A stretch of DNA of 64,000 bases from positions 806,001-870,000 of the forward strand of contig CAWJDO010000003.1 of NCBI GenBank assembly GCA_963841635.1, given 5' to 3'. Shown here piece after piece: positions 49,447-58,396 of this stretch. Source of the stretch: DASWZN01 sp963841635. GTDB lineage: Bacteria > Acidobacteriota > Terriglobia > Bryobacterales > Bryobacteraceae. The translations under genes and the position numbers were made by a program. Positions within the stretch are counted from its first letter, which is position 1. Each line of letters starts with the position of its first letter. The notes beneath the pieces are model-generated. The model saw nothing but the letters and a program-made list of their open reading frames with translations. It had not been told where the DNA came from and made no database searches.

Positions 49447-51870
49447 CTACTCGCACCGCAGCGCGGTCACCGGGTCCACTGCCGCCGCCCGTCGCGCCGG
49501 AACATACCCCGCCAGCGCGGCCGAAGCGACCAGCAGCAGAGTGAAGCCCGCGAAGACGGTCCAGTCGAGAGCGACCACCCCTTGCACGGCGCTCGACATC
49601 ACGCGCGTGAGCAGGATCGCCGCCGGAAGCCCGATCGCGAGCCCCGCCAGCGCCAGCCTGACCGCTTGCCCCACCACCAGCTTCAGAACATCGTCCGGCG
49701 CCGCGCCCAGGGCCAGCCGCACGCCCATCTCGTGCGTTCGCCGCGCGGCCGAGTACGCAATCACGGCGTAGGTGCCGGACAAGGCCAGCACCAGCGCCAG
49801 GCCCGCGTAAACGGCCATCGATTGAGCAGATATGCGCACTCCGGACATCTGGTCCGCTAGGTCCGACTCCACGCTCTTCACTTCGTACACCGGCTGGATG
49901 CGGTCGAGTTTGGCGATCTCGGCGCGCGCCGCCGGCACCGCCTTCAGCGGATCGCCGTGCGTCCGCAACAGGATCTCGGCAGTCCGCGCCGGCCCCTGGC
50001 TGAAGGACGTGTAGACGTGCGGAATGGGAGTGTGCGAGAACCAGTCGTGGACGTCGCCCGCTACCCCGACCACGGTCAGCCACGGCCACTGCGGGCCGTT
50101 CAGGCGGATGCGCGCGCCCACCGGGTCCTCTCCGCGCGCGGTCCAGTAGCGCCGCGCCACTTCCTCGCTCACCACGGCCACCGGCTGGGCGTCAGCCCCG
50201 TCGCGTGCCTCGATGGCTCGGCCGCCGCGCAGAGGTAGTTCCACGGTGCGGAAATAGTCCGCGCCGACCGGCACTACCGAGGGCAGCGACTCCGACTTCT
50301 CCGGCGCCGGCCGCCCCTCCACCTGCAACCCGGTCATACCCCGCGCCGCACCCCGGATCGAGGCCGCGCGTACCGCGGGCGCCGTCTCGAGCTGCTCGCG
50401 CAGCCTCTCGTAGAACGCGCGCTGCTGGCCGATCTCCGGATATCTCGTCTCCTGCAGCGTCGTGCTCATGGTCAGCAGATTGGCCGGATTGTAACCCGGA
50501 TTCGCGGTCGCCATGCGTCCGAAAGTCTTCACCATGAGCCCCGCGCCCACCAACAGGATCATGGCCATGGCCACTTCCACCACCACCAGCGTATTGCGCA
50601 GCTTGTGACGATCGGCGCTCGCGGCTGTCCGGCCGCCCTGCTTCAGCGCCTCGTTCACGTTCGCCCGGCCCCAGGACTGGAACACCGAACCCAGGCCGCA
50701 CAGCAAGCCCGTGACCACGGACGCCCCCAGCGCGAAGCCGATCACAAGGCCGTCCACCTTGATCTCCCGCAGGCCCGCGACCCACTTACGGACTTGTGCC
50801 GGAATAGTCGCGTTCATCGTGCCCACGTCCCAATACGCCAGGCAGACCGCCAGCGCTCCGCCCGCCAGAGCAACCAGCAGCGCTTCGATCAGCAACTGCC
50901 GCGAGATCCTCCACCGGCTCGCGCCCAGCGCCGCCCGCACCGCCAGCTCCTTCGCGCGCGCCGTGCTGCGGGCCAGTTGTATGTTGGCGACGTTGGCGCA
51001 GGCCAGCAGCAGCACGAACGTGGACGAGCACATCAGGATGATCACGAACCGGTCGGTCATTTCGTTCGTGACATCGAGCAGGCGCCAGATCTGGGCGTCC
51101 CTGCCGTTATTGGTCTGCGGGTACTGGCGCTCCAGCCGCGCGGCGACCGTGCTCAACTCCGCCCGCGCTTCATTGAGCGACACGCCGGGCTTGAGCCGTC
51201 CCATCACCTGAAGGTCGCGCACGCCGCGCTCCGCCCGCTCCTGAGGCGAAAGAGCCAACGGCGCCCAGACGTCCGTGGCCAACGGAAAATCGAAGTCCTC
51301 CGGCATCACGCCCAGCACGGTGAACACGCGCCCGTCGAGCGTGACCGTGCGTCCAACCACGTGGCGGTCCGACCCGAACCGCCGTTGCCAGAAGCCGTGG
51401 CCCAGGACGACCACCTGGTCATGCCCGGGTTCCGCTTCAGCCCGCGCGAAACCGCGTCCCAACTCCGGCGCCATCCCCAGCAGCGAAAAAAACTCCGGCG
51501 ACACCGCGTAGCCCTGCAAGCGCTCCGGATCGTCCACGCCCGTGAGGTTCACATCCCACCAGCGGAACGCCGCCACCTGCTCGTACGAGCGCACCTGCTC
51601 TTTCCAGTCCAGGAAATTGGCCGCCGAGACCGAATCGCGGTCGCTGCGTGTCCGGCTCTTCGCGGGGGTCTCCCAAAGCGTGACGATCCGGTTCAGGTCC
51701 TTGAACGGCAGCGGCCGCAGCACCATGGCTTTGAGGGATATGAAGGCGGCGGTGTTGACGCCGATGCCGATCCCCAGCGCCAGGATCGCAATCGCCGCAG
51801 CGCCTGGACTCTTCAGCAGCAGCCTGAAACCGTAGCGGACGTCGTCGAAAAGCCGAATGTCGTTGAACAT
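49447..51870 (-). CDS. MacB/FtsX-like ABC permease (ADOP type)
   Basis: This 807-residue permease has two FtsX/MacB units. The first has an N-terminal helix (KSPGAAAIAILALGIGIGVNTAAF), a large extracytoplasmic MacB-PCD domain (about 50-280) and three helices (FVIILMCSSTFVLLLACANVANI ...). The second unit has the same order and ends ARRAAAVDPVTALRCE. Fused double units with an N-terminal acidobacterial segment are typical of the ADOP family, very abundant in Solibacter relatives. No ATPase gene is linked, which is usual for these. Substrate unknown. Confidence 0.9.
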   Translation of the reverse strand: MFNDIRLFDDVRYGFRLLLKSPGAAAIAILALGIGIGVNTAAFISLKAMVLRPLPFKDLNRIVTLWETPAKSRTRSDRDSVSAANFLDWKEQVRSYEQVAAFRWWDVNLTGVDDPERLQGYAVSPEFFSLLGMAPELGRGFARAEAEPGHDQVVVLGHGFWQRRFGSDRHVVGRTVTLDGRVFTVLGVMPEDFDFPLATDVWAPLALSPQERAERGVRDLQVMGRLKPGVSLNEARAELSTVAARLERQYPQTNNGRDAQIWRLLDVTNEMTDRFVIILMCSSTFVLLLACANVANIQLARSTARAKELAVRAALGASRWRISRQLLIEALLVALAGGALAVCLAYWDVGTMNATIPAQVRKWVAGLREIKVDGLVIGFALGASVVTGLLCGLGSVFQSWGRANVNEALKQGGRTAASADRHKLRNTLVVVEVAMAMILLVGAGLMVKTFGRMATANPGYNPANLLTMSTTLQETRYPEIGQQRAFYERLREQLETAPAVRAASIRGAARGMTGLQVEGRPAPEKSESLPSVVPVGADYFRTVELPLRGGRAIEARDGADAQPVAVVSEEVARRYWTARGEDPVGARIRLNGPQWPWLTVVGVAGDVHDWFSHTPIPHVYTSFSQGPARTAEILLRTHGDPLKAVPAARAEIAKLDRIQPVYEVKSVESDLADQMSGVRISAQSMAVYAGLALVLALSGTYAVIAYSAARRTHEMGVRLALGAAPDDVLKLVVGQAVRLALAGLAIGLPAAILLTRVMSSAVQGVVALDWTVFAGFTLLLVASAALAGYVPARRAAAVDPVTALRCE

Positions 51871-52018
51871 GGAGCCTGCCTTCGGGTGATTATGGCATGT
51901 GGGATGCCATAGCAGGTCCTGTTCATAATCAGACGGATGCGGGGGTATTAGGGGTGGCCCTTGTCCGATTCTGGGACGAGCCATCTCGGGAGTGGGACTC
52001 AGGCAGCACAGGGCCTGT

Positions 52019-52050
52019 CAGCACCGAACCGCGACCGTGAGGGAGCGTAC
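52019..52050 (+). repeat. Dispersed GNRA-hairpin repeat, copy 4a
   Basis: Core 52029-52048, tetraloop GTGA. The last stem base is changed (GCGT). First of two tandem copies between the ABC permease and a small secreted protein. Confidence 0.75.
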
Positions 52051-52057
52051 CGCCAGG

Positions 52058-52088
52058 TGCACCGAGCCGCGACCGCAAGGGAGCGGAC
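52058..52088 (+). repeat. Dispersed GNRA-hairpin repeat, copy 4b
   Basis: Core 52067-52086 with tetraloop GCAA, a different but canonical GNRA loop. Stem and G-A internal loop are intact. Confidence 0.8.
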
Positions 52089-52142
52089 AGCGCGAGCGGA
52101 CCCAGGGCGCGGACCCACTGTCCGCGCCCGGCCGTCTCGATC

Positions 52143-52550
52143 TTAGTTAGTGACCGTAACTTCCTGCCCCGCGCTGGCCGTAATCACGACCTCGCGCGCT
52201 GAGTGCATCTGGACCCCGGAAGCGTACCCCGCCCACCGCACGTCGGACAGCGTATAACCGCCGGCTCCACCAGCGCGGAATGCGACGCTCGACTGGTACA
52301 CAGCGGTGCCGAATCCGGTCGGAATGGAAAGGAAGAAAGTCTCCTGCCGGGTGTCGATGTTCCGAAGCGCCAGAAGGCCGCTGCCGTCGGAGGCACGCGT
52401 GAACCGGTAGATACCAGCGGGCATGTCAACGTTGTGGACCGTGAACGCGAACGGGACCGCGATCTGGATCGAGTCCGCAGTCTGAGCGGTAGCCGACATC
52501 GCCCCGAGCGCCACGAGAACAATTAGAGAAAAGAGCAGTCTGAGTTTCAT
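52143..52550 (-). CDS. Small secreted hypothetical protein
   Basis: This 135-residue protein has a clear signal peptide (LLFSLIVLVALGAMSATAQ) and a compact beta-rich domain (IQIAVPFAFTVHNVDMPAGIYRFTR, LLALRNIDTRQETFFLSI, YTLSDVRWAG). I recognise it as a type frequent in acidobacterial genomes, but without known function. Monocistronic. Confidence 0.72.
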   Translation of the reverse strand: MKLRLLFSLIVLVALGAMSATAQTADSIQIAVPFAFTVHNVDMPAGIYRFTRASDGSGLLALRNIDTRQETFFLSIPTGFGTAVYQSSVAFRAGGAGGYTLSDVRWAGYASGVQMHSAREVVITASAGQEVTVTN

Positions 52551-52631
52551 TTGAGTCTCCCTATGAAGTTATGAGTTACCAACTTACAATCCCTCAGACG
52601 CGCCATCCCCCGTGCAGTTACAAAAATCTGA

Positions 52632-52662
52632 AGCACCGCACCGCGACCGTCAGGGAGCGGAC
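52632..52662 (+). repeat. Dispersed GNRA-hairpin repeat, copy 5
   Basis: Core 52641-52660, loop GTCA, inner pairs C-G. It lies directly upstream of the thioesterase, ending 19 bases before its -10. Confidence 0.8.
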
Positions 52663-52681
52663 CCCCGCGATCGAAACGCAC

Positions 52682-52687
52682 TACACT
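52682..52687 (+). promoter_or_regulatory. -10 element of the thioesterase gene
   Basis: TACACT ending 7 bases before the ATG at 52695; no Shine-Dalgarno in between. Consistent with a leaderless transcript. Confidence 0.45.
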
Positions 52688-52694
52688 AACGACA

Positions 52695-53108
52695 ATGACT
52701 CCCGAGGTCTTCGAGTTGCCCATTCCGATCGAGCCCGCCGATATCGACGAATTGGGCCACGTCAATAACGTCACCTATGTGCGCTGGGTTCAGGACGCCG
52801 CGGTCGCGCATTGGAGGGCCAGGGCGCCCGCCGCCGACCAGGCCCGGCTTTTCTGGGTCGTCCTCCGCCACGAGATCGACTACAAGCAACCCGCCCGTCT
52901 CGGCGACGCCATCGTCGCCAGGACCTGGGTCGGTGCCGCCACTCGCCTCAAGTTCGAGCGCCACACGGAAGTGGTGCGCGAGTCCGACGGGCGCCTGCTC
53001 GCCAAGGCGCGCACCCTGTGGTGCCCCATCGATGCCGCCACCGGCAAGCCCTCCCCCGTAAGCCCGGAGGTCAGGGCCAGTTTCTCCGCGGAAGCCCCGC
53101 TAGAATAG
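52695..53108 (+). CDS. Acyl-CoA thioesterase (4HBT hotdog fold)
   Basis: This 137-residue hotdog protein has the YbgC/4HBT opening pattern DIDELGHVNNVTYVRWVQDAA with the catalytic Asp region, then IDYKQPARLGDAIVARTWV and a KARTLWCPID strand. It hydrolyses an acyl-CoA. It lies 23 bases upstream of the acyl-CoA carboxylase subunit gene in the same orientation, suggesting a link to acyl-CoA turnover. Confidence 0.85.
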   Translation: MTPEVFELPIPIEPADIDELGHVNNVTYVRWVQDAAVAHWRARAPAADQARLFWVVLRHEIDYKQPARLGDAIVARTWVGAATRLKFERHTEVVRESDGRLLAKARTLWCPIDAATGKPSPVSPEVRASFSAEAPLE

Positions 53109-53131
53109 CGATCAGGGGGGTGCGTTCTCAA

Positions 53132-54679
53132 ATGAACACCCGGCGCATGGAGGAGCTGCGCAAACGGCGCGCGGCAGCGGAGGCGGGCGGCGGCGAGGAA
53201 CGCCGCGAGCGGCAACACACCGAAGGCAAGATGTCGGCGCGCGAGCGCATCGATCTGCTCCTCGACCAGGGCACCTTCGAGGAGCTCGACAAACTGGTCC
53301 GCCATCGCTGCCGCGATTTCGGCATGGAAGAGCAGGTGGTCGACGGCGACGGCTTCGTCACAGGCTGGGGCCTCATCCACGGCCGCCTCGCCTACGTCTT
53401 CGCGCAGGATTTCACCGTCTTCGGCGGCTCGCTCTCGGAATCGAACGCGCAGAAGATCTGCAAGGTCATGGACCTCGCATTGAAGAACGGCGCGCCCCTG
53501 GTGGGACTCAACGATTCGGGCGGCGCACGCATCCAGGAAGGCGTCGTGTCGTTGGCCGGCTACGCCGACATCTTCCTGCGCAACACGCTCGCGAGCGGCG
53601 TCATCCCCCAGATCTCCGCCATCATGGGCCCCTGCGCGGGCGGCGCCGTCTACTCGCCGGCCATCACCGACTTCGTATTCATGGTGGACCGCACCAGTTA
53701 CATGTTCGTCACCGGTCCCGATGTCATCCGCACCGTCACCCACGAGGATGTCACCAAGGACAAACTCGGCGGCGCCGTGACGCACAACACCGTGAGCGGC
53801 GTGGGACACTTCATCGCCCCCGACGATGCCGAGTGCCTGCGCATGATCCGCGCGCTGCTCGCCTACCTGCCGCAAAACAACCGCGACGACCCGCCCCGCC
53901 GCGAGTGCGCGGACCCCATCGATCGCCAGGACCCGCAACTGGACAACCTCATCCCCGACGATTCCGCCCTGCCTTACGACATCAAGGATGTGATCCTGCG
54001 CGTGGTGGACGACGGCGAGTTCTTCGAGGTCCACGAGCATTTCGCGAAGAACCTGGTGGTGGGCCTCGCCCGTCTGGACGGCCGCCCGGTAGGCATCGTG
54101 GCCAATCAGCCGGCGCATCTGGCGGGCTGCCTCGACATCGATTCCTCCGTCAAGGGCGCGCGCTTCGTCCGCTTCTGCGACAGCTTCAACATCCCCCTCG
54201 TGACCTTCGAGGACGTGCCCGGCTTTCTGCCCGGAACCGCTCAGGAGTTCGGCGGCATCATTCGTCACGGCGCCAAGCTGCTCTACGCCTTCGCCGAGGC
54301 CACCGTGCCGAAGATCACCGTGATCGCGCGCAAGGCCTACGGCGGCGCCTACTGCGTCATGGGCTCGAAGCACATCCGCACCGACGTCAATTTCGCCTAC
54401 CCCTCCGCGGAGATCGCCGTGATGGGCCCCGAGGGCGCGGTGAACATCGTCTACAAGCGCGAAATCGCCGCGGCTGCCGATCCGGACGCGGTGCGTCGAG
54501 AGAAGGTGGCGGAGTTCCGCGACCGCTTCGCCAGCCCCTTCATCGCGGCCGAGCGCGGCTACATCGACGCCGTGATCGAGCCTCACGAAACCCGCCCCCG
54601 CCTGATCCGAGCCCTGCGCATGCTGGAGAACAAAGTGGACACCATGCCCCGCAGGAAGCACGGGAATATCCCGCTGTGA
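53132..54679 (+). CDS. Acyl-CoA carboxylase carboxyltransferase subunit (propionyl/methylmalonyl-CoA type)
   Basis: This 515-residue protein contains both carboxyltransferase halves: KMSARERIDLLLDQGTFEE, LNDSGGARIQEGVVSLAGYADIF, IMGPCAGGAVYSPAITDF, VTHEDVTKDKLGGAVTH, DVPGFLPGTAQEFGGIIRHGAKLLYA, ARKAYGGAYCVMGSKH and AVMGPEGAVNIVYKREI. It transfers CO2 between biotin and propionyl- or methylmalonyl-CoA. The biotin carboxylase or decarboxylase membrane partners are not in the window. Confidence 0.94.
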   Translation: MNTRRMEELRKRRAAAEAGGGEERRERQHTEGKMSARERIDLLLDQGTFEELDKLVRHRCRDFGMEEQVVDGDGFVTGWGLIHGRLAYVFAQDFTVFGGSLSESNAQKICKVMDLALKNGAPLVGLNDSGGARIQEGVVSLAGYADIFLRNTLASGVIPQISAIMGPCAGGAVYSPAITDFVFMVDRTSYMFVTGPDVIRTVTHEDVTKDKLGGAVTHNTVSGVGHFIAPDDAECLRMIRALLAYLPQNNRDDPPRRECADPIDRQDPQLDNLIPDDSALPYDIKDVILRVVDDGEFFEVHEHFAKNLVVGLARLDGRPVGIVANQPAHLAGCLDIDSSVKGARFVRFCDSFNIPLVTFEDVPGFLPGTAQEFGGIIRHGAKLLYAFAEATVPKITVIARKAYGGAYCVMGSKHIRTDVNFAYPSAEIAVMGPEGAVNIVYKREIAAAADPDAVRREKVAEFRDRFASPFIAAERGYIDAVIEPHETRPRLIRALRMLENKVDTMPRRKHGNIPL

Positions 54680-54698
54680 TTGTGAGTCAGGTGGGCCT

Positions 54699-55010
54699 AT
54701 GAGAAAGGAACAGGTGGTGAGCTTCAGGCTGCCAGCGGAGTTGGTTCAAGTTCTGGAGATGATCGAGCGGGTGGAGCAGACGGACCGCTCGACGGCTATC
54801 CGGAAGCTGCTCCACAAGGCAGTCACCGACTGGAAGAGAGAGCGCTACGCCCGGGAGTATGGCGACGGTCACATGACGCTGGCGCGAGCCGCGCGGGAAG
54901 CGAACATCTCGTTGTGGGAAATGATGGACTACGTGCGGCAACGAAAGATCGCCGTCCAGTACGATCTGGACGACCTTCGGAAGGACATGGCGACGGCTGG
55001 GAGCGCCTAG
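54699..55010 (+). CDS. Ribbon-helix-helix / UPF0175 antitoxin-like protein
   Basis: This 103-residue protein fuses an N-terminal ribbon-helix-helix-like segment (VVSFRLPAELVQVLEMIERVEQTDRSTAIRKLL) to a UPF0175-type helical domain (AREYGDGHMTLARAAREANISLWEMMDYVRQRKIAVQYDLDDLRKDM). UPF0175 proteins are usually antitoxins paired with PIN toxins. No toxin is adjacent here, so it may be an orphan regulator. It starts 19 bases after the carboxylase gene and could be cotranscribed with it. Confidence 0.78.
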   Translation: MRKEQVVSFRLPAELVQVLEMIERVEQTDRSTAIRKLLHKAVTDWKRERYAREYGDGHMTLARAAREANISLWEMMDYVRQRKIAVQYDLDDLRKDMATAGSA

Positions 55011-56987
55011 CTAGCGCACCACCGCCGTGTGTCTCCCCCGAGGCAGCCGCAGGACCCACGCGCCGTCCACCTCCCCGATCAGGTCGAGTGTCCCCTCTCG
55101 CCCATCGAGCGTCAGCCGCACCGGCTTGCGATCAAGCACAGCAAGCGCCCTCGCGCCGCTGCTGTAAACCAGCTCGATGCCGTCCGCCACGCTGGCCGCA
55201 CTCTCGATCGTCCCCGTGAAATCGAGCACAGAAGCAGCCGGCCCCGCCGCCGCAGGCGCAACCGTATGCTCCCCCGGCGGCAGCCACACCCGCTCCCGAT
55301 CGCGCACCGGCCACACCCGCCCATCGACCAATGCCGGACCTTCCCACCGCACGCCCACGCCCCGCGGCGAAGTGATGACCAGCGCGTCCCCCCGCCGCTC
55401 CACCCGCTCCACCGCCGCCGCCGCGGCCGGCAGCAGCGGCAAATCCGCCGGATCGATCGAGCGCTCGTAGTAGAATATTACGCGCGAAAACGCCCCGGCC
55501 GCCGTATGGAACAGCTCCAGCGCCTCCGCGCCCACCTGCTTCCCGGTCGGGTATGCCTTGCTGCGATCCACGATGTTGATGTCCACGCCCAGGTTCTCCG
55601 GGTGCTTCGTGAGCGGAACGTAGCGCCGCGCGATCTCGGCGTAGCGCGCCGGACCGAGGCCCCACAGCGTAGCCGGGTCCTCCACGATGAACGTGGCCTC
55701 GTAGCGGTCCGTCAGCCGCAGCACGCGAGCGGCATCGGCGCCGATGTTGTCCCGCATGGTGGTGTCGAAGCGGTCGTCCACGTGCGTCACCACCAGGTCC
55801 AGGCCCGGCCGCTCCTCGCGGATCTTCGCCAGCTCGTCGAGCCACTCCCCGTGCAGCCGCTCGATCAGGTCCACGCGATAATCCAGAAACTCGCGCAGAT
55901 GTTTCGGATCGCGCCGCCCCCGGAACAGCTCCAACGGATCGAACCCGTGGCTCTCGCGGAACTCGCGCCGCACGTCCTGGTTCATGGGCGTGAACTCGGA
56001 GACGTTCTTGACGCCCTGGATGCCGTCGAAGTAAATCTCGGCGAGGTTCACGCCGTCCCAGTCGAACCGCAGCATCATGCCTCGAATAGCCGCGGCAACT
56101 GCGCGGTGGCAGTCCGGATTCACCAGGTTCATCAGCAGCCGCCAGTCCACGTGCGCATCTTTCAAGCGCGCGGTCTTTTCCCGCCACTCGGGGTGCTGCT
56201 TCCAGAACGCGTCGCTCACGTGCGGCAGTTCCAGCCATGCGTAGACCAGGATGCCGTGCCGGTGACACGCCGCAATCAAGTTGCGCAAATACTCGTCGCT
56301 CTCCGGATTGCTCTCCGTGAACGCCCAGGCGCCCGCGTGCAGCGCCGAAATGCCTGCCCCGCGCCATTGCCGGGCCATCGCATCGAAGTCGATATGGAGC
56401 CGGTAGGCGGAATCGAAAAAGGCCCACAACCGGCGAGATTCGAAAGGCGGCTTGACCCCCAGATCGACCAGCGCCTGCGGAAGGAACGGGAACCGTTCGT
56501 ATCCGTCGTCACCAGGCCCGAGAGCCACCCAAAGCACCGCGCCGCCGCCGCGCGCCAGCGTTGCCATCAGCGGCGCGCCCGACCCGCGCTCGCGGCAGAG
56601 CACTTTCGCAGTGCTCGGAACCGCGAACACGCTCACGTTCACGGCCTTCTCCCACTTGATCCGCAGGTCCGGCTGCCGCGCGTCGCGCACCGACCGCACG
56701 CCGATCTTCTTCGCGCCCGCGACAAACCCCAAGCTCCGCGCAGCCTCGGAATCGCCTTCGAGGATCACGACCGCGCCGCGATCCGCCCGCTCGATCCAGT
56801 CCCCCGCCGCCGTGCCCGCGGGGACGACGATCACGCGCGCCTCCGCCTCCGGCCGCTCCGGCAGCCCTAGCGATTGCAACATGGGCGCCCACCCACCGGC
56901 CGCCCCGCCCGCAACGTGGTACCCCGGCACCTCGGGCGCCGCGGCCCACAGCGTCGCCGTCGTCAGGATCAGAGCGAGTCGAAGCAT
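55011..56987 (-). CDS. Secreted TIM-barrel glycosidase-like protein (unassigned)
   Basis: This 658-residue exported protein has a signal peptide (MLRLALILTTATLWAA). An N-terminal domain follows (about 20-200), then a (beta/alpha)8-like region (about 205-480): LHIDFDAMARQWRGAGISALHAGAWAF, LRNLIAACHRHGILVYAWLELPHV, RFDWDGVNLAEIYFDGIQG and LDLVVTHVDDRFDTT. The C-terminal domain (about 520-658) is beta-rich. The barrel resembles putative GH10-like or GH13-like glycoside hydrolases (GHL10 type), with NLAEIYFDG as a likely active strand. I cannot assign a family. The ATG at 56987 opens the signal peptide. Confidence 0.6.
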   Translation of the reverse strand: MLRLALILTTATLWAAAPEVPGYHVAGGAAGGWAPMLQSLGLPERPEAEARVIVVPAGTAAGDWIERADRGAVVILEGDSEAARSLGFVAGAKKIGVRSVRDARQPDLRIKWEKAVNVSVFAVPSTAKVLCRERGSGAPLMATLARGGGAVLWVALGPGDDGYERFPFLPQALVDLGVKPPFESRRLWAFFDSAYRLHIDFDAMARQWRGAGISALHAGAWAFTESNPESDEYLRNLIAACHRHGILVYAWLELPHVSDAFWKQHPEWREKTARLKDAHVDWRLLMNLVNPDCHRAVAAAIRGMMLRFDWDGVNLAEIYFDGIQGVKNVSEFTPMNQDVRREFRESHGFDPLELFRGRRDPKHLREFLDYRVDLIERLHGEWLDELAKIREERPGLDLVVTHVDDRFDTTMRDNIGADAARVLRLTDRYEATFIVEDPATLWGLGPARYAEIARRYVPLTKHPENLGVDINIVDRSKAYPTGKQVGAEALELFHTAAGAFSRVIFYYERSIDPADLPLLPAAAAAVERVERRGDALVITSPRGVGVRWEGPALVDGRVWPVRDRERVWLPPGEHTVAPAAAGPAASVLDFTGTIESAASVADGIELVYSSGARALAVLDRKPVRLTLDGREGTLDLIGEVDGAWVLRLPRGRHTAVVR

Positions 56988-57043
56988 GACTCCCCGTTGT
57001 AGCATCCCCGCGCCCGCCGCCGCGCGCTCCATGCCTCGCCACC

Positions 57044-57074
57044 AACGCCGAACCGCGACCGTCAGGAAGCGGAC
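57044..57074 (+). repeat. Dispersed GNRA-hairpin repeat, copy 6
   Basis: Core 57053-57072, loop GTCA, inner pairs C-G, outer stem intact. In the divergent region between the TIM-barrel gene and asnA. Confidence 0.75.
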
Positions 57075-57130
57075 CTTGCCGTTCCGCCACCCCCCTCCGT
57101 TCGGCGCTACAGTACGTTCGGAGGCCGTTC

Positions 57131-58270
57131 ATGGACAACCAATCCGACAAGAAGGCTGACTTGGCGGGGCCGGGCATCGGCGACTATGCCGAGCTGGAGA
57201 AGATTCTCCCCAGCGATTACCATTCGCTGTTGACCCCCAAAGACACCCAGACCGCGATCTTCGCGGCCAAGAACTACATCGAGGAAAACCTCTGCCGCGA
57301 GCTGAACCTCATGATGGTGACCGTTCCGCTCATCGTCGACGCCGAGAGTGGCGTGAACGACTACCTCGATCGCGATGGATCGCGCACCCCGATCCAGTTC
57401 CACATCTCGAACGACCACGGCAAGCACCCCATCGACGCGCAGGTCGTACAGGCCGCCACCAAGTGGAAGCGCATGGCCCTGAAGCGCCTCGGAATCGAGA
57501 CCGGCGAAGGGCTGTGCACCGACATGCGCGCCGTTCGCAAGGACTACTTCCTCGACCACGACCACAGCGCCTACGTCGATCAGTGGGATTGGGAGCGCGC
57601 CATCACCGCCGAAGAGCGCAATCTCGGCTTCCTCAAAGAGGTCGTCCGTAAAATCTGGAAGGTGCTCGTGGGCGCCGACCGTCGCGTCCAGGAACTGTTC
57701 CCGCAACTCAAGGACAGCCGCTATCCCGACCTGCGCGACGAGCTCACCTTCCTGCACGCCGAGGAGATCCTCGATCTGTATCCCGACCTGCCGCGCAAGC
57801 AGCGCGAGACCGCGATCCTACAGAAGTTCCCGGCCGTCTTCATCATCGGCATCGGCTGGACGCTCCAGGACGGGTACCCGCACGAGATGCGCGCGGCCGA
57901 TTACGACGATTGGGTCACCGAGACCCGCTCCGCCGAGGGCCGGCCGATGCACGGTCTCAACGGCGACATCCTGGTCTGGAACCCCGTCACCAAACGCCGC
58001 CACGAGCTGTCGTCGATGGGCATTCGCGTGAACGCCGCAACGCTCGTCCAGCAACTCGAGCTCACCGGACAGCTCGACTTCCTGAGGTACCCGTATCACC
58101 AGGCCATTCTGAACGGCGAGATCCCGCTCAGTGTCGGCGGAGGCATAGGTCAGGCTCGCACGCTGATGCTGCTCCTGCGCAAAGCCCACCTCGGCGAGGT
58201 CAGCGTCACCGTCTGGCCGAAGATCCTCAAAGAAATGTGCGCCAGCAAGAACATCCACGTGCTGGAGTAG
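57131..58270 (+). CDS. asnA: Aspartate-ammonia ligase
   Basis: This 379-residue protein has the AsnA features: an N-terminal FAAKNYIEENLCRELNLMMVTVPLIVD, ISNDHGKHPIDAQVVQAATKWKRMALKRL, FLDHDHSAYVDQWDWE, and the class-II-synthetase-like LDFLRYPYHQAILNGEIPLSVGGGIGQARTLMLLL. It makes asparagine from aspartate, ammonia and ATP. It is a little longer than the E. coli enzyme because of an N-terminal extension. TACAGT (57108-57113) and a GGAGG site precede the ATG. Confidence 0.93.
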   Translation: MDNQSDKKADLAGPGIGDYAELEKILPSDYHSLLTPKDTQTAIFAAKNYIEENLCRELNLMMVTVPLIVDAESGVNDYLDRDGSRTPIQFHISNDHGKHPIDAQVVQAATKWKRMALKRLGIETGEGLCTDMRAVRKDYFLDHDHSAYVDQWDWERAITAEERNLGFLKEVVRKIWKVLVGADRRVQELFPQLKDSRYPDLRDELTFLHAEEILDLYPDLPRKQRETAILQKFPAVFIIGIGWTLQDGYPHEMRAADYDDWVTETRSAEGRPMHGLNGDILVWNPVTKRRHELSSMGIRVNAATLVQQLELTGQLDFLRYPYHQAILNGEIPLSVGGGIGQARTLMLLLRKAHLGEVSVTVWPKILKEMCASKNIHVLE

Positions 58271-58280
58271 CGCCCTGCTG

Positions 58281-58312
58281 CAGCACCGAACCGCGCGCGT
58301 AAGCAAGCGGAC
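58281..58312 (+). repeat. Dispersed GNRA-hairpin repeat, copy 7
   Basis: Core 58291-58310, tetraloop GTAA, inner pairs G-C and C-G. The internal loop is G-C opposite A-A instead of tandem G-A. Between convergent asnA and the ABC-2 permease gene. Confidence 0.8.
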
Positions 58313-58396
58313 CTAGGCAGTCACACGCCACTGCTCGGCGTACTCATCCGGTCGCCCGCTCGCACCCGCGGGAGACGGAACGTCTCGCCTGAGGTC

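Noticed and set aside
52880..54661. Minus-strand frame of 593 codons
   Set aside because: Shadow of the acyl-CoA carboxylase gene, typical of high-GC DNA with third-position bias.
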